A DNA stretch of 64,000 nt from Crotophaga sulcirostris (lineage: Eukaryota; Chordata; Aves; Cuculiformes; Crotophagidae). The first letter of the stretch is position 1; every line of letters begins with the position of its first letter. The position numbers and the translations under genes were made by a program. The notes beneath the pieces are model-generated. The model was not told where the DNA came from. It saw only the letters and a list, made by a program, of their open reading frames with translations, and ran no database searches. Shown piece by piece: positions 1 through 12,432 of the stretch. The stretch spans positions 719,476 through 783,475 of the forward strand of contig VYZB01000375.1 in assembly GCA_013397455.1 (NCBI GenBank). Direction: 5' to 3'.

Positions 1-334
1 AAACCTACCTAAAGGGAGGTTGTAGTCAGGCAGAGGTTGGTCTCTTCTCTCAGGTGTCCAGTGACAGAACTAAAGGACATGGACTCAAGCTTCATCAGGG
101 AAACTTTAGGCTTGATATTAGGAAAAAGTTCTTCCCTGAAAGGGTAATTAGCCCTTGGAATGCACTGCCCGCGGAGGTGGTGGAATCACCGTCCCTGGAG
201 GTGTTTAAGAGGAGATTGGATGAAGCACTCAGTGCTATGGTTTAGATGATGAGTTGGTGTTAGTGTTGGGTTATAGGTTGGACTCGATGATCTCAGAGGT
301 CCTTTCCAACCTTGTAATACTGTGATACTGTGAT
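1..334 (+). repeat. CR1 LINE 3' end, ATACTGTG-tail type
   Basis: The 3' terminal part of a CR1 retrotransposon, cut by the left window edge. It shows the CR1 ORF2 C-terminal coding remnant (KKFF..RV...WNALP.EVVESP motif), the GTTGGTGTTAGTG stretch, and a terminal repeat of the octamer ATACTGTG. The longest open frame (54-245) is this remnant, not a host gene. Confidence 0.9.
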
Positions 335-646
335 CTAAGCCGGAAGTGTTCCAGTTTTAAACTGCTTTTTTCATTCCGGAGTCTACGCCAACTTTCCACC
401 TCCCCTCCCCATCACCTACTCTCCCGGGCAGAGTGCAGGGATGTTCCCCCAGCCAAACCCTCTCCAGCTCAATCAGCTGTCACAGGCCCCGCATTCCTGC
501 AGGACTCCCAGAATTGGCAGCTCTGGACATCTGCTCTTTTCCACCCCCGCAAATATGCGAGCAGGTGCGAGACACCACAACTTTCCTTGTTCCTAGCCAC
601 ATTTTACCCAGGCAGTCTGAATGAAAGCACAGCCAGAAGGGCAGGT
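335..646. other. Unique-looking noncoding sequence
   Basis: Pyrimidine-rich stretch between a CR1 copy and the 103-bp tandem repeat. No coding, RNA or repeat signal was recognised. Confidence 0.5.
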
Positions 647-955
647 GATCTCTTCCCCTCCATCCTCTTCACATCCCTCCAAGGAACGTACAGAAAGAAA
701 AGCCAATCTCTTCACCACCATTGAAGAAAACCCATAAAACATGAATCTTGATATCTTCCCCTCCAACCTCTTCACATCCCTCCAAGGAACGTATAGAAAG
801 AAAAAACAATCTCTTCACCACCACTGAAGAAAAACCATAAAAGATGAATCTTGATATCTTCCCTTCTTTCCTCTTTGCATCCCTCCAGGGAACGTATAGA
901 AAGAAATGTCAATCTCTTCACCACCATTGAAGAAAACCCATAAAAGATGAATCTT
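647..955. repeat. Tandem repeat, three copies of about 103 bp
   Basis: Three adjacent units start at about 647, 750 and 853. Each begins GATCTCTTCCC or GATATCTTCCC, contains ATCCCTCCA(A/G)GGAACGTA and CAATCTCTTCACCACCA, and ends near ATGAATCTTG. Units differ by scattered substitutions. The family was not recognised; it looks like a local minisatellite or a triplicated fragment. Confidence 0.9.
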
Positions 956-1431
956 GTGTGTCTGAATACGATTCCGCCCTACGTCAGTCTAACAGGGACT
1001 TCACGCCCACGATGAAAGTGAGAAAAGTTCAGGGCTCCTGATGGTCTGCAGCACACAGTTACAAAAAAAGTATCTGGAGCCTGTGCCACTTAGATCATTA
1101 AGGCAACAGAATACTGTGCAAAATAAATGGTGTCTGTATTACTCTCTAAAAGAACCCTCAGCAAAGGGATTCTGAAGAAGAAAAGTGCCAAAGCAAAATT
1201 ACCCTGTCAGTATCAGCCAGGAATACCAGAACTACCATACCTAATTGCCAGGACATCCAGATTCTAGATGTCCATCATCAGCACAGAGGGGGTCAGGCTG
1301 AGCCCCCTCCCCAGTTCCCTTATCCAGGTGTTGGCATCTCAGGGGCGTCCCCTGTGACTCTGCTCGTGTTTGTCAGATCAAACACAGCCACATCGCAGAA
1401 CATTTTCACTCTGGATCAAAGCATCTGTGTT
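956..1431. other. Unique-looking noncoding sequence
   Basis: No gene or repeat was recognised between the tandem repeat and the next CR1 fragment. Confidence 0.5.
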
Positions 1432-1611
1432 GATGAAGGGTTTGGAGATCAAATCTTATGAGGAGTAGCTAAGGGAACCAGGGTTGTTTAGTTTGGAGAA
1501 GAGGAGGCTGAGGGGAGACCTTATCGCTCTCTGCAACCACCTGAAAGGAGGTTGTAGTGAGGCGGGTGCTGGTCTCTTCAACCAAGTAAGAAGTGATAGG
1601 ATGAGAGGAAG
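1432..1611 (+). repeat. CR1 LINE internal fragment
   Basis: Sense CR1 fragment with the degenerate block corresponding to [13 protein letters not shown] and the GGAGGTTGTAG stretch. It breaks off before the 3' UTR and tail. Confidence 0.8.
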
Positions 1612-2478
1612 TACTACAGGTGAGATCTCACAAGTTATACATGATTGTGACTTCAGTCAAGAAAAATAAGTTACTTCCTTTTTTAAAAAATAATATTATT
1701 GTTGTATGCCATGGAACAAGGGGCTAGATACAACAGGACCCAGTGCAATGCATCTCCCTAAGTACTTATCTTAGTTTCACACTCTTTTCCCCTTTTTCTT
1801 TATTTTTTCTTTTGTTTTTGGTCTTAGGTTGGAATTTGGAAGCATCTTCAACTTTCTCAGACTGGAAGGATTAAACTGAAAAGTAAACTTGTCGCTCTGC
1901 TCCTTCCCAGACTCCTACAACACTTAAATCAAAATACCATTTAAAGGTGTATATAATTTTTCCTCCATTTTTTGCCAAACCATTAATATTTGGTATCATT
2001 TTTCTTCTCTAGACAAAAACACTTTTAAGCCACATTCAGCTTTTTTTAGCAGGGAAACTTTTTCCTGTTAAAAGCGGAGTGTCCACCTAACCCTGCAGTG
2101 GCTTCCAGAGGTTGGAACACTCACCTAGGATAAAACAAGTAGTAGAACGGGGACAAAAACCAAGGAGCAGGTTCTGTGGTGAAAATTAACCTGTAATAAG
2201 ACAGTCTGAGAGAGCAATGCCCTAAAGTAAATGAAACAGGAGCAGACAACGCTGCTGGGTGCAGGAACTTGGTCATCATCCTTGCAGTAACACCCTTCCC
2301 TCCCATCATTTATTCAGACACAGTTTAGGAATTTGCATGGGGTAAGACACATCCCAACAGGCAGCTGCATGCAGCAACCCTGTTTTGGAGGTTAAAAGGC
2401 TCTAATAATACCAAGGTGGGCCATTTTTCCATTGGGACCAGGGCACTGTGCCAGTCATATTTAATTTAATAGTTTAGG
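1612..2478. other. Unique-looking noncoding sequence
   Basis: AT-rich sequence with no supported gene. Short open frames here lack any recognisable protein signature. Confidence 0.5.
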
Positions 2479-2967
2479 AGTGTCCAGAGGAGAGCAATGA
2501 AGATGGTGAAGGGTTTGGAGCACAAGCCCTGTGAGGAGCGACTGAGGGAGCTGGGGCTGTTTAATCTGGAGAAGAGGAGGCTCAGGGGAGACCTTATTGC
2601 TCTCTACAACTACCTAAAAGGAGGTTGTAGTCAGGCAGGGGTTGGTCTCTTCTCTCAGCTGACCAGGGACAGAACTAGAGGACATGGACTCAGATGTCCT
2701 CAGAGGAGGTTTAGGCTTGATATTAGGAAGAAATTCTTCACTGCAAGGGTGATTGGCCATTGGAATGCGCTGCCCAGGGAGGTGGTGGAGTCACCAACCC
2801 TGGAGTCATTTAAGAGGAGGTTGGATGAGGCACTCAGTGCCATGGTTTAGATGATGGGTTGGTGTTGATGTTGGTGTTAGTGTTGGGTTATAGGTCGGAC
2901 TCAATGATCGGACTCAGTGTTATCAAAGGTCCTTTCCAACCTTGTAATACTGTGATACTGTGATACT
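2479..2967 (+). repeat. CR1 LINE 3' end, ATACTGTG-tail type
   Basis: Sense CR1 copy starting at GTGTCCAGAGGAGAGCAA. The C-terminal ORF2 remnant is still open (2497-2850, 117 codons), then comes a GTTGGTGTT-type minisatellite and an ATACTGTG tail. The open frame indicates limited decay, so the insertion is relatively young. Confidence 0.92.
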
Positions 2968-5956
2968 TCCAGTCTTCCAGGGATGCAATTTTTTAAACAG
3001 CTCTGGTGGAGAAGAAAAGAAAAGGCAATTATAGTTAATGATGTGCTTCTAAAGACACCAAGGTGGGGAGGACCCAGGGCATGGTCCATATTCCCAGCTG
3101 TACCAACATGACCTGTGGAGCTGGTTGGGCTCAACCCCTGTTGCCTGACCCCAATGCCTGCAAAAGCCCAGCTTCTCCGTCCTGCCCAACCACTTCTGCT
3201 AACCAAGGAGCCCCATCAGGATTTTAGACCAGATCCAGCTCCCTAATCCTCCTCCAGCAGCCCTCTGGCCATTAAAATATCAAACTGATGTACTTGCAAT
3301 AAAAACCCATATTCTCAGAAATCTTTGTGGGTGGTGGTTTGTTTTTTTTTTATGGGACTGTGCCGTTACATCGGAAAAAGGGATAAAACGAAGATGTGCC
3401 CTCCCAGCACGGGACAGCTGAAGCTGTGTCACTCAACGTGCTGCTGTCAGTGGGGTGATTGAGGTGGACAGAAGGGAAGGGAACAGCCACAGACTGTAAA
3501 GGACACAGGCAGGTGGGAGGATGGAGCCATGGGGTGGGCTGGCCCTGGGAGTAGGGCTTACAAAAGGGACCACGACAGCCTGTCAGGACAGGGACCATGC
3601 GGGGCTGGTGGGCAAGCATCTTAGGGGTAGAGCAAGGCAGGGAGGGGAAGAAAGGCAAGCAAAATGCATGTGGAGATCTAACAGGCAACCTGATGGCAGG
3701 GTTGCAGATGCCTGATCTGTCCTGAGCAGGATGAGAGAGAAATACTCCCAGCAATAGAGCTACCAAGGGAGTTATGAGGATGTTAGTGCAAGGTGTGTGG
3801 GGATGAGCTCAGACAGTAGAAAACTGAGTGAAGAGAAGTGAATTTAATATGATTGTCACTAGGGAGAAGGAAAAAATTGAGACAGTGGCATAGAGGAGAG
3901 GGGGGGAAATGCCCCCCTCCCCATACATGCTCAAACACACACAGAGGTATCAGCAGTAGAAGCTGCTTCAAGAGTTTTTTTAGCTTCAGGTTTTGCTAAG
4001 AGGCTCTTCAGCACCCCCAGGCACAGGCTGCTTGATGGACAGCATTTCTTATACCAGCTCCTGCTTCCTTGGGGAACCCTTGAAGAGAAGGAAAACACCC
4101 CCTGCTGAAGATGCCAGCCCAGATAACGCCCCTGGGGTTATGAAGCAACAAAGGACCCAGGAGAGGAGGATGAGGAGACCAAGTGCTTCTTTGTTGAAGG
4201 TAATGTTTGAAATTTTATTTTTTTTTTTTAATGTAATATCTCCTCTGGTATGAATTTCTAGTATTTATAGGCAAGCCTAGAGAACACAAGCAAGAGGCAA
4301 TGTCATACACCCAGGTTTGTGCAAAGCATTCTAAGGGAACATAAGGAACTCTGGCCAGGACAATGGACAACGAGGATGGAAAAGGGAAGAGTGGTGAGGT
4401 GGTGTCCTCATGGTCCAAACAGGACCCCAGACTCAGCTACCAAGGTCCTACATTGCCTGGATGTGGCCCACAACTATGGCTTTGAAGCATTCCTTCAAAG
4501 TGCACGTGTTCAGGCTCACAGTTATGGGCAGGCAGAACCAAGGGATGTGTTTAATTTTCAGTAATATCTTCAAAAAAAAGGGTTTGGTTTGCAAGGGTGG
4601 AAGAGTTGGTGTTTGGAGCCTTTTGGCCAGACCTCTCAGCTTCCAAGGCAAACAGGGTTCAGGGACTGCTGAGAAGGCACTGTGGGAGCTCAGCCAGTTA
4701 GCAGAGGTTGGAAGGCCAGTGTCATCTCCTGGGAAGCTCTGCAGTCACAAATTGCTCCTGAGGAGCTTCCTTTGCCTGCAAAGGGTGCCCAGGTGTGACT
4801 AACACCTTGCAAGGAAATGATCTTCTGATTTTAATCCTAACCTTGAAATAAGTGGTCACCAGCACCTCTTCTGTAGTGCCTTCCTGACCACCAAATACAC
4901 CTGTTGGACTATGATATCTCTGCACTGGTTTTGAAATATTTATCACCACAGAATCCTTATTGGGCATCAAAATGGATGGAAAGCATGGGTACAGAGGTGC
5001 ATAGGTCCAAATTCATCCCCATTATCCTTAGACACTTCAAGAGAGGAGTCCAAAAGAAGGGCACAGTCAACCCTGGCTCCTTCTGGAGTCAATGGAGAGA
5101 GATGACTCCCTCTTGACACACTCCTGGGGCCTCTCTGTGGGTCCTTGCTCTCTAAGGGTGACTGTTCTTTGTGCCCCCAGCCTGCTACTATTATTGGTTG
5201 TTTTAATTGGGAATGCATGACTTCAGCTGTCAAGAGCCCAACATGGGTTTATCCTTCTCCTGGTTCAGTGCATCCCCCCAGCTCCCTACTCGTGGATCAC
5301 ATGGGGAGGAACTAACCAAAAAAAAGACGCTAGAGGAAAAGGGCGTTGTCCTCTTCCCCTAGGCTGTACCCTTCACACCTACTCTCAGAGCACAGCATTT
5401 GGAATTCAGGAGAAAGCTCCAAACTGGGGAAGGTCTCATAATGTGAGATAATCCAAAAATCTCCATCTGAACAGTCTCACATGCAGAAAGAAGACAAAGG
5501 AGATTCCCTACCTTTTTGAAGCCAGTGGTGAAAATCCTACCAGTTTCTCAATGGACAGTTAGCCTAAATGACATTGTTCCCTAACTTTGCTTGAATCCAA
5601 GATACAGGGAAAAAAGGGGAAGCTAAGGGGAGAGGGAAGCCATGCTAACCTGTATGGGCAATGCTGCAGGCTCTCCAGTTTGTCCCAGGGAAACTATTTC
5701 TTCTCTGTGCCTCGGTTTCCCCATTCATAATCTGGGAATAGTGGTGAGCAAGCTTTGCTCAATGGCAGTTATTCTGCGCTGGTGCAAAGGATCAGACTGG
5801 ATAGATAAAATAAGATGGGGCTAAATCAGAGCCAAGATATCAGTTTGAAAGAACAATATATTGGACCAGGAAAATCAGAATATATAACTTAAAGACCTAC
5901 GTGAAAATCTTTTTGTATTGAATTAAAAGTGGTAGAAAATCAAACAAGGAGACTCG
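2968..5956. other. Noncoding sequence, no gene seen
   Basis: About 3 kb with poly-T runs near 3338 and 4217. Open frames up to 138 codons (3350-3766) overlap each other on both strands and show no family signature, so none is called. Confidence 0.5.
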
Positions 5957-6391
5957 TAGGAGGACCATGAAGATGATGAAAAAGCTAGAACACCTTGCAT
6001 ACAAGGACAGGCTGAGAGAGTTGAGGTTGTTCAGTCCTAAGAAGTGAAGGCTCTGGGGAGACCTTAGAGCAGCCTCCAGTACTGAAAGGGGCTGCAGGAA
6101 AGCTGGGGAGGGGCTCTTTATCAGGGAGTGCTGGAACAAGGGTAATGGGTTTAAGCTGAAAGAGAATGAGATGAGATCTTAGGAAGAAATGTTTTCCTGT
6201 GAGGGTGGGGAGGCCCTGGCACAGGTTGCCCAGAGCAGTGGTGGCTGCCCCATCCCTGGAGGTGTTCAAGGCCAGGTTGGATGGGGCTTTGAGCACCCTG
6301 ATCCAGTGGGAGATGTCCCTGCCCATGGCAGGGAGTTGGAACTGGATGGGCTTTAAAGTCCCTTCCAACCCAAACCATTCTATGATTCTAC
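5957..6391 (+). repeat. CR1 LINE 3' end, ATTCTATG-tail type
   Basis: Sense CR1 copy of the common avian type: AGGCTGAGAGAGTTG, then CACAGGTTGCCCAGAG, GGAGGTGTTCAAGGCCAGGT, and the terminus CCTTCCAACCCAAACCATTCTATG. Confidence 0.92.
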
Positions 6392-7027
6392 AACAGGAAT
6401 CACCAGGACTGCTGGTGACCCTGACACAGCCTTTCCAAAGAACCTTGGGCAACTCACTTATTTCTTCCAGCTTTGTACTCTGCTTAGTGCCTCCCTTTTC
6501 CAAGACATTAAATAGCAGCACACTAGAACCAGTTGTTTCAGAGATGCTCTTTGAGGCTTTATTCCCCCTGACTTCAGGCAGAGAGCTCATTACTTTATTT
6601 TATGGCCTAAACTCAATAAGCTTTGAGACACCTTCATGAAACCCCACCAGAGTCTGAAAAACCCAGGCGTGCGAAATACCTCCAAAACCCCAGTGCCTAA
6701 ATATAGTCTCTGGCCAGAAATTGGCCATATTTTGCAGCCAGATGCAAACTTGCTTTGCTGAGTTTTAAGCTTCCTGGAAACCGTGGTTATGACAGGTTTT
6801 ATATGAAACCAATTAGATCTGCTGCACAAATACACCCTCTGACAACTAATTTGGCTCCCAAGGCTAAAATGTTAACCTAACTGACTTGCCCACGCTCACA
6901 CAGAAAATTTATAAGAGAGGAAGGTAAAGGCTGTGCATGAGATTTTGCCTCATGCAAGGTGCTTTTTTTGATGTAGGTAGGGGAACAATGAAGTGTTAAA
7001 TTCTACCCATGCAAAGGTAAGGATTCA
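6392..7027. other. Noncoding sequence, no gene seen
   Basis: Unique-looking sequence between two CR1 copies. No recognised signal. Confidence 0.5.
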
Positions 7028-7166
7028 CACAGTATCACAGTATTACAAGGTTGGAAAGGACCTTTGAGATCATCGAGTCCAACCTATAACCCAACACTAA
7101 CACCAACCCATCATCTAAACCATGGCACTGAGTGCCTCATCCAATCTGCTCTTAAACACCTCCAGG
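7028..7166 (-). repeat. CR1 LINE 3' tail fragment, ATACTGTG type
   Basis: Antisense CR1 terminus, CACAGTATCACAGTATTAC at the left, running to CTTAAACACCTCCAGG. Only about 140 bp of the 3' end is present, a strongly 5'-truncated insertion. Confidence 0.9.
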
Positions 7167-8101
7167 CAAACCATTCCTGCAGAGAGAGGAGGAGGATTCA
7201 GAATGAATGGGGAAAGACACTGCCACACTCTTTAGCTCCCAGGTTTGGGCTTTTTTCCTCTTTTTTTAGGTCAGTGGGATAACTCTTACTTATTCATCCC
7301 CTTCTTGCCACTGTAGGCAGGCAAATGAAAGGCTAAGCAGCTTCCACCCTTCCAGTAACAACTGCTCCTAGGAAAGCATTTATCTTGCAGTCCAGGGTGG
7401 AAAAAGAAACTTGACAAAGAGCCCAGATGAGTGAGTGCCTGAATGCCAGGCATATTAGAAAGCCTGTTTTGGGGGTATCACCTCCCCTCTCGTCCCCAGT
7501 GACAAACCATCCCAATCACAGTGACCCTTGGAGGACAGCTGCCCCATTCTTTCCTTCTTCTCTTCCTCCCGTCAGGCAGGGACAGATGTGGTTCTGGATA
7601 TTCCTCAGATGATTGAGTTACTCTCAGTGGTTCAGAAAGGCATGATCTGTTGACTCTTAGTTTACATATTTGCCGTTCACAATGAATATAATATTCTTGG
7701 GTAGTCAAAAAGAAAGATAGTGCCTCTAAATGGATGCATTTATACCCTATTGGCTTCCTTCATTGCAGGATTTATTGCCGTTCTTGTCAATCTTTTGCAC
7801 TCAAATATGTGTCCCATTGAGCTCCTTAACTTCTAGGCATTTAGTTGTAATTTCTCATTCCATGTTTCTTCATCCTACCTGTTTTGGGTTTTCTAAATCT
7901 TGGAAGAGCGTGGTCTGGAAAGCCCCCCTAACGAGCCTTTACTGCAACAGTCCTAGTTCATTTAAGTCACTGCATTTAATACAAATCTTGCTTAGGGTAC
8001 ATTTTAGCATCATCAGTAAATTCCCATTTATACCTACATAAAATTTTAAAATCCCAATCCACAGGCTGGACCAGAATAATGTACGTAAATAAGGAATATT
8101 T
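7167..8101. other. Noncoding sequence, no gene seen
   Basis: Unique-looking sequence. The 103-codon frame at 7730-8041 has no recognised domain and an ordinary AT-rich composition. Confidence 0.5.
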
Positions 8102-8431
8102 CATAGATTCATAGAATGGGTTGGGTGGGAAGGGACCTCAAAGCCCACCCAGTTCCAATCCCCCAGCCAGGGGCAGGGACACCTCCCACTGGATCAGGAT
8201 GTTCAAAGCCCCATCCAACCTGGCCTTGAACACCTCCAGGGATGGGGCAGCCACCACTTCTCTGGGCAACCTGGGCCAGGGCCTCCCCACTCTCACAGTC
8301 AAAAATTTCTTCCTAATATACAATCTAAAACTCCCCTCTTTCAGCTTAAAACCATTTCCCCTTGTCCTATCCCTGCACTCCCTGACAAAGAACCCCTTCC
8401 CAGCTTTCCTGTAGCCTCCTTTAAGTACTGG
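8102..8431 (-). repeat. CR1 LINE 3' end, ATTCTATG-tail type
   Basis: Antisense CR1 with CATAGATTCATAGAATGG at the 3' terminus, GGCCTTGAACACCTCCAGGG, and a 5' break near GTAGCCTCCTTTAAGTACTG. The minus-strand frame at 8138-8449 is its ORF2 C-terminal remnant. Confidence 0.92.
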
Positions 8432-10899
8432 AATGAGAATTGTCCTCACTTATGCTTAATCCTTTTTTTTAGTCCCCCCACCTTTAGGCAGAATTTTTTA
8501 TCGAACACATGAATTTTGTTGATGCTTTTATTTCCTTCTCTATTTTTTAGATAGCATATTCCCATTTTTCCAATTGGAGGAACCAACCTAACTCCTCTAG
8601 GTTAATCTTCTGGCTTCTCTCTGGCAATCAGTAATGTTACCTGTCCTTGTCCAAGTTGTCAACAGCCCAACCCCTAGTGAGGTTGGACACTCAACTTCTC
8701 TGTGCCCACCACCAAATGAGGTAAATCTCACCACGTTGTGCTCCTCTGTTGTGCTTGACAGCCGTGTGTACGAAGGTGCTGCAATGTGCTTGGTGGCAAA
8801 TGGGGTGGGGATTCTGAAGACCTGAGGCTGGTTCCATCTGTCCACTTCCCTCTGTGGTGCCTCAGTTTCCCTACCTGACACCTACAGGTTTGCAAACAAA
8901 ACCTTTTGTGTGATTGGAATGAGAAGCAAGAAATCAAGTCAAAGATTTGGGTGGTCATTTTGAAACCCTAAATTGAATTTCATTGGCAAAAGTATCTTTT
9001 TTCCTTAATGGAGAAAGCCTCCTACATTATATGGGTGTTGCAGTAGCCACTATTCCAGTCTTGTTCATGGCTTCAAATGTAGCACAGAGATAAAACAAGG
9101 TTGGTCCTGTCCACCTGATGAAATGCTTATAAACAGGAATAATCAAAATCACACAGATCCACATGAGAGCTGACTGGGCTAAGAATAAACACACATTCAT
9201 TTATTATTATTGATAACTCATGAAAACAGTTTTTGCACCCAAAAGAGTAGGAACCCACAGACTGAGTCATGGCTCTACTGATATCTCTGGGGGTTTTACC
9301 CTGATGTCATGAAGACCCAACTTCCTCATCTCTTCTGAGTCAAAAGTCTTCATGTAACTGGGAATTAAATGTTACACTGAGTTCTTAATCTCAAATCAAA
9401 ATGTAATAAATGCTCCAATGTGATCTCTTTTACATTTTTAAAAAATAAGGAACAGGAATGTTTTGTTGAGGATCGTTTTAACATCTGTGCTGCACTTGGA
9501 ATGAAAATATATAATGCAAAAGCAGACATCATTCCTGATTCTGTGGGCTTTTAATCAATATCATTCACTGGGTCACTGCACGACTCACCTTTCTTTAAAA
9601 TTCACATTCATTTGTTTTATCAGTTATTGATGTTGACGAAGTAATGACTGAGTCTGTGAAATCCCTTGCCATGAATTGTTCTAGAAATCACAAAGGAAGG
9701 TCTTTATCTTGTTTTAAAACAATTTCCCCCCAAAAGCCACTCATTGCTTCACTGCAGTCAATGTCTTTTATTTAAGCAAAATTACTTAGAGCAGCAAAAT
9801 AATATCAGAATCAAAAAGGTTTTAAGTAAAAATAAATCTGAGCCATTCCTACACTTGAAAGCCTCTAAATCTCTGGAAAAGTAAAGCTACTAATGCTGTA
9901 CAAACTATGAGTTTATATTTGTAATTCCCACAAGTTTTCCCAGCTCTGAACTGCTGCTGCTTAAAGGGATACAACTATTTCCTATCCCAGGACATTTCCT
10001 GTCAAATGCAATGGTAACCAAGACTTGAAATTATTTGTTTCTCCACTCTTGGCAGACAGAGAAGGAGGGACCAAGTGAGGCTCAGGAGAGAAGGATGGCT
10101 CATGAGCTTGCCATGCCTCATGGGCCAAATAATCTTCACTCTTTAATCTTTTGATTTTTTTTGAATAGAAGGCATGGGATAAAAGCATCATGGTGTACAA
10201 CTCAACATCACTTTTTCCACTGACACCCACAGAGCATCCCCACAGAGAATCCCTTTCTGTGCATCAACACAGCCACAAGATATTTAGTCCTTTGAGTCTG
10301 GCTGTAAGTAAAAACACAGGTTACCAACCTGTTCAACCCCAACTCAATATCATAATTAGAAATGCCATGGGATGGACTTCCATCCGAAAACCTTTTGTAG
10401 GCATACATGACGTAATGACACAAATTTACAGAGTAGGTGACAGGGAGAAAAAGCAGGGACAGAAAACCCAAGGTGTTTGTATGTGAGATGTGAAAAATGG
10501 GCAATGTTAAATATTGGGGGAAGTTGCAAAAGAGATATTTTCCTCTGTAGCATCATGCAGGGGAACCCCTCTGCCACGGAGAAGGATGGAGAATCTGGTA
10601 GGCGTGGAGAGCAACTCTGACCCAACATTGTGAACACGTAATAAAGTGCCAGGAGGGTGACAGCAAAGCTTGGGAGAAGCCTCTAAGCTCCAGGGAGACC
10701 TGCAGCCTCTGAGGAGCATGTGTAGTGCTGCTCTGAATCCTGGAGTCTGTGCCTGGCCAACAGCCTCTCACTAGGGTTTCCCTTATTCCCAACTTGATTA
10801 GTGTTTTTCAGCACCTGAGCTAATTCCTTAGTCTTTTGGCTCTTTTCAAAGAGAAGACATGGGAGAAAAGCCTATTTTCTCTTCCTGCATTATATAATT
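8432..10899. other. Repeat-poor noncoding stretch
   Basis: About 2.5 kb without recognised CR1. It is AT-rich, with no convincing open frame or RNA signal. Because it precedes miR-206, regulatory or host-transcript sequence is possible, but nothing in the bases proves it. Confidence 0.5.
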
Positions 10900-11059
10900 C
10901 ACAGTATCGCAGTATTACAAGGTTGGAAAGGACCTCTGAGATCATCGAGTCCAACCTATAACCCAACACCAACACCAACCCATCATCTAAACCATGGCAC
11001 TGAGTGCCTCATCCAATCTCCTCTTAAACACCTCCAGGGTTGGCGACTCCACCACTTGT
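10900..11059 (-). repeat. CR1 LINE 3' tail fragment, ATACTGTG type
   Basis: Antisense terminus, CACAGTATCGCAGTATTAC at the left, followed by the standard CR1 3' UTR up to GGCGACTCCACCACTT. Confidence 0.9.
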
Positions 11060-11424
11060 GTGGACTAGATGTGCATCATTAGCTTGGTTACTTCTCTCCA
11101 CTTTACCATCCTCAGAGATGCTTCCACTTAGAAATAGATCATCTTTGGGAAACAGCTTGTTGGAATCAATTTGTTCATGTACCACATTCCCAAACATGGC
11201 CATATATCCTTTAGAGCCTGGCCAGTGTCCCTGAGTGTGCCTGGCCCACCGAGGACAAGAGTGCACAATAGTCCCAAACCAAACATTTATCATAGGAATG
11301 GACACCAGGGTACCCTGTATTTCACTTCTGATGGTCATTTCTGTCATCAAACACAGAAATCTGTCTGTATGTCCTGACATCTGTGTCAGGACAGACTCCA
11401 CTCAAAGGTGCACCAGGACATAAC

Positions 11425-11620
11425 ACAAGTAAGAAATTCCAATTAGATATCAGCAAACAGGTTTTTCTCCATGCGGATGGTCAGACTCTGGGCCAGAGAC
11501 CACAACAGGCTGAGGCAACCCCATCCTTGAAGAGATTCAAGCTCAGCTAGACATGGTGATGAGCAAGCTTATTTAAGCTGGCCCTGCTTTGAGCTAGGAG
11601 ATGCCTTCAGACCTCCCTTG
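11425..11620 (+). repeat. Degenerate CR1 LINE fragment
   Basis: Sense, older CR1-like sequence: TTAGATATCAGCAAACAGG, TTTTTCTCCATG, CATCCTTGAAGAGATTCAAG and GCCCTGCTTTGAGCTAGGAG match the order of a CR1 3' UTR, with many substitutions. Confidence 0.65.
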
Positions 11621-11818
11621 TGACCTGATTCTGCAAGTCAACAGTGTAAAAGTTTGCTTCTGAGCAACCAGGCTGGGCTCCAGTGAGCTGCTGTCTGGTT
11701 TTGAATGTGTTGCCTGCTTGGCCAGGCAGCTCTCCATGGCAGGCACTGTATTCCCTGTGCTTTTAGGAGCAGCTCCTCTTCTCAGCCAGGTCCTCAAGGC
11801 CCTGCCTCAATACAAATA

Positions 11819-12015
11819 ATCATAGAATCATAGAACTGGTTGGATGGAAAAGACCTTTGAGATCATTGAGTCCAACCACATCTGTCGGTTGCTAAACCAT
11901 TCCTGAGCACCTCATCTACCTATCTTGTAAACACCTCCAGGAATGGTGACTTCACCACTTCCCTGAGCAACCTCTTCCAGTGCCTGATAACCCTTTTGGT
12001 GAAGATATGTTTACT
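11819..12015 (-). repeat. CR1 LINE 3' end
   Basis: Antisense CR1 terminus CATAGAATCATAGAACTGG, then GAAAAGACCTTTGAGATCAT and AACACCTCCAGGAATGGTGA. It ends about 420 bp before the miR-206 hairpin. Confidence 0.88.
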
Positions 12016-12230
12016 AATAAATTGAAAGGAAAGAACACTATCTGCACCCTCTCCCTCATGTGACTTTTATTTTTGTACAGCAAACTCCAGTTTTTCAGGA
12101 TTTCAGAGCTATTGAAACAAGTCCAAGACGTGCCCCACTGTGCACTTCCATGCATGGAAGATTCCAGCCTTTGGCACTGTGCAATGGCACACATGGGAGT
12201 GATTGCAAATGGGCACTGGAAAATCTAAAC

Positions 12231-12394
12231 CACCTGAAAATATATTTTGAAATCATCCCAAACTTAGCAAGGACTCCAGCAAAATTACAGGGGTTTGCGC
12301 TGTCACTGCATTTCCAAGGAAGAAGCAGACCACCAGTTCTGAAACATGTCTGAGGAGCAATGCCAGCTCTTCAGGAGTGGAGGATGGACAGCTG
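12231..12394 (+). promoter_or_regulatory. E-boxes just upstream of miR-206
   Basis: CACCTG lies at 12231-12236 and the palindromic CAGCTG at 12389-12394, 200 and 40 bp upstream of the hairpin. Both match the preferred core of MyoD/myogenin. In mammals, myogenic factors activate miR-206 through nearby E-boxes (established knowledge). That these particular sites work is inference, since E-boxes are common by chance. Confidence 0.4.
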
Positions 12395-12432
12395 TCCTGC
12401 TGCTCAGAGGTCACAATACAAACTTCTCTTAT

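Noticed and set aside
647..955. Regular repeats considered as a CRISPR-like array
   Set aside because: The units are directly adjacent, with no spacers, and the genome is clearly eukaryotic.
2497..2850. Repeated 113-125 codon frames with [19 protein letters not shown] (also at 28053 and 40616)
   Set aside because: They are CR1 ORF2 C-terminal remnants, not a host gene family.
5985..6639. Overlapping 201- and 146-codon frames on both strands
   Set aside because: Both lie mostly within the CR1 copy at 5957-6391.
1..12000. Possible exons of PKHD1, the mammalian left neighbour of this block
   Set aside because: No spliceable open segments with a recognisable PKHD1 protein signature were found; the gene probably lies further left.
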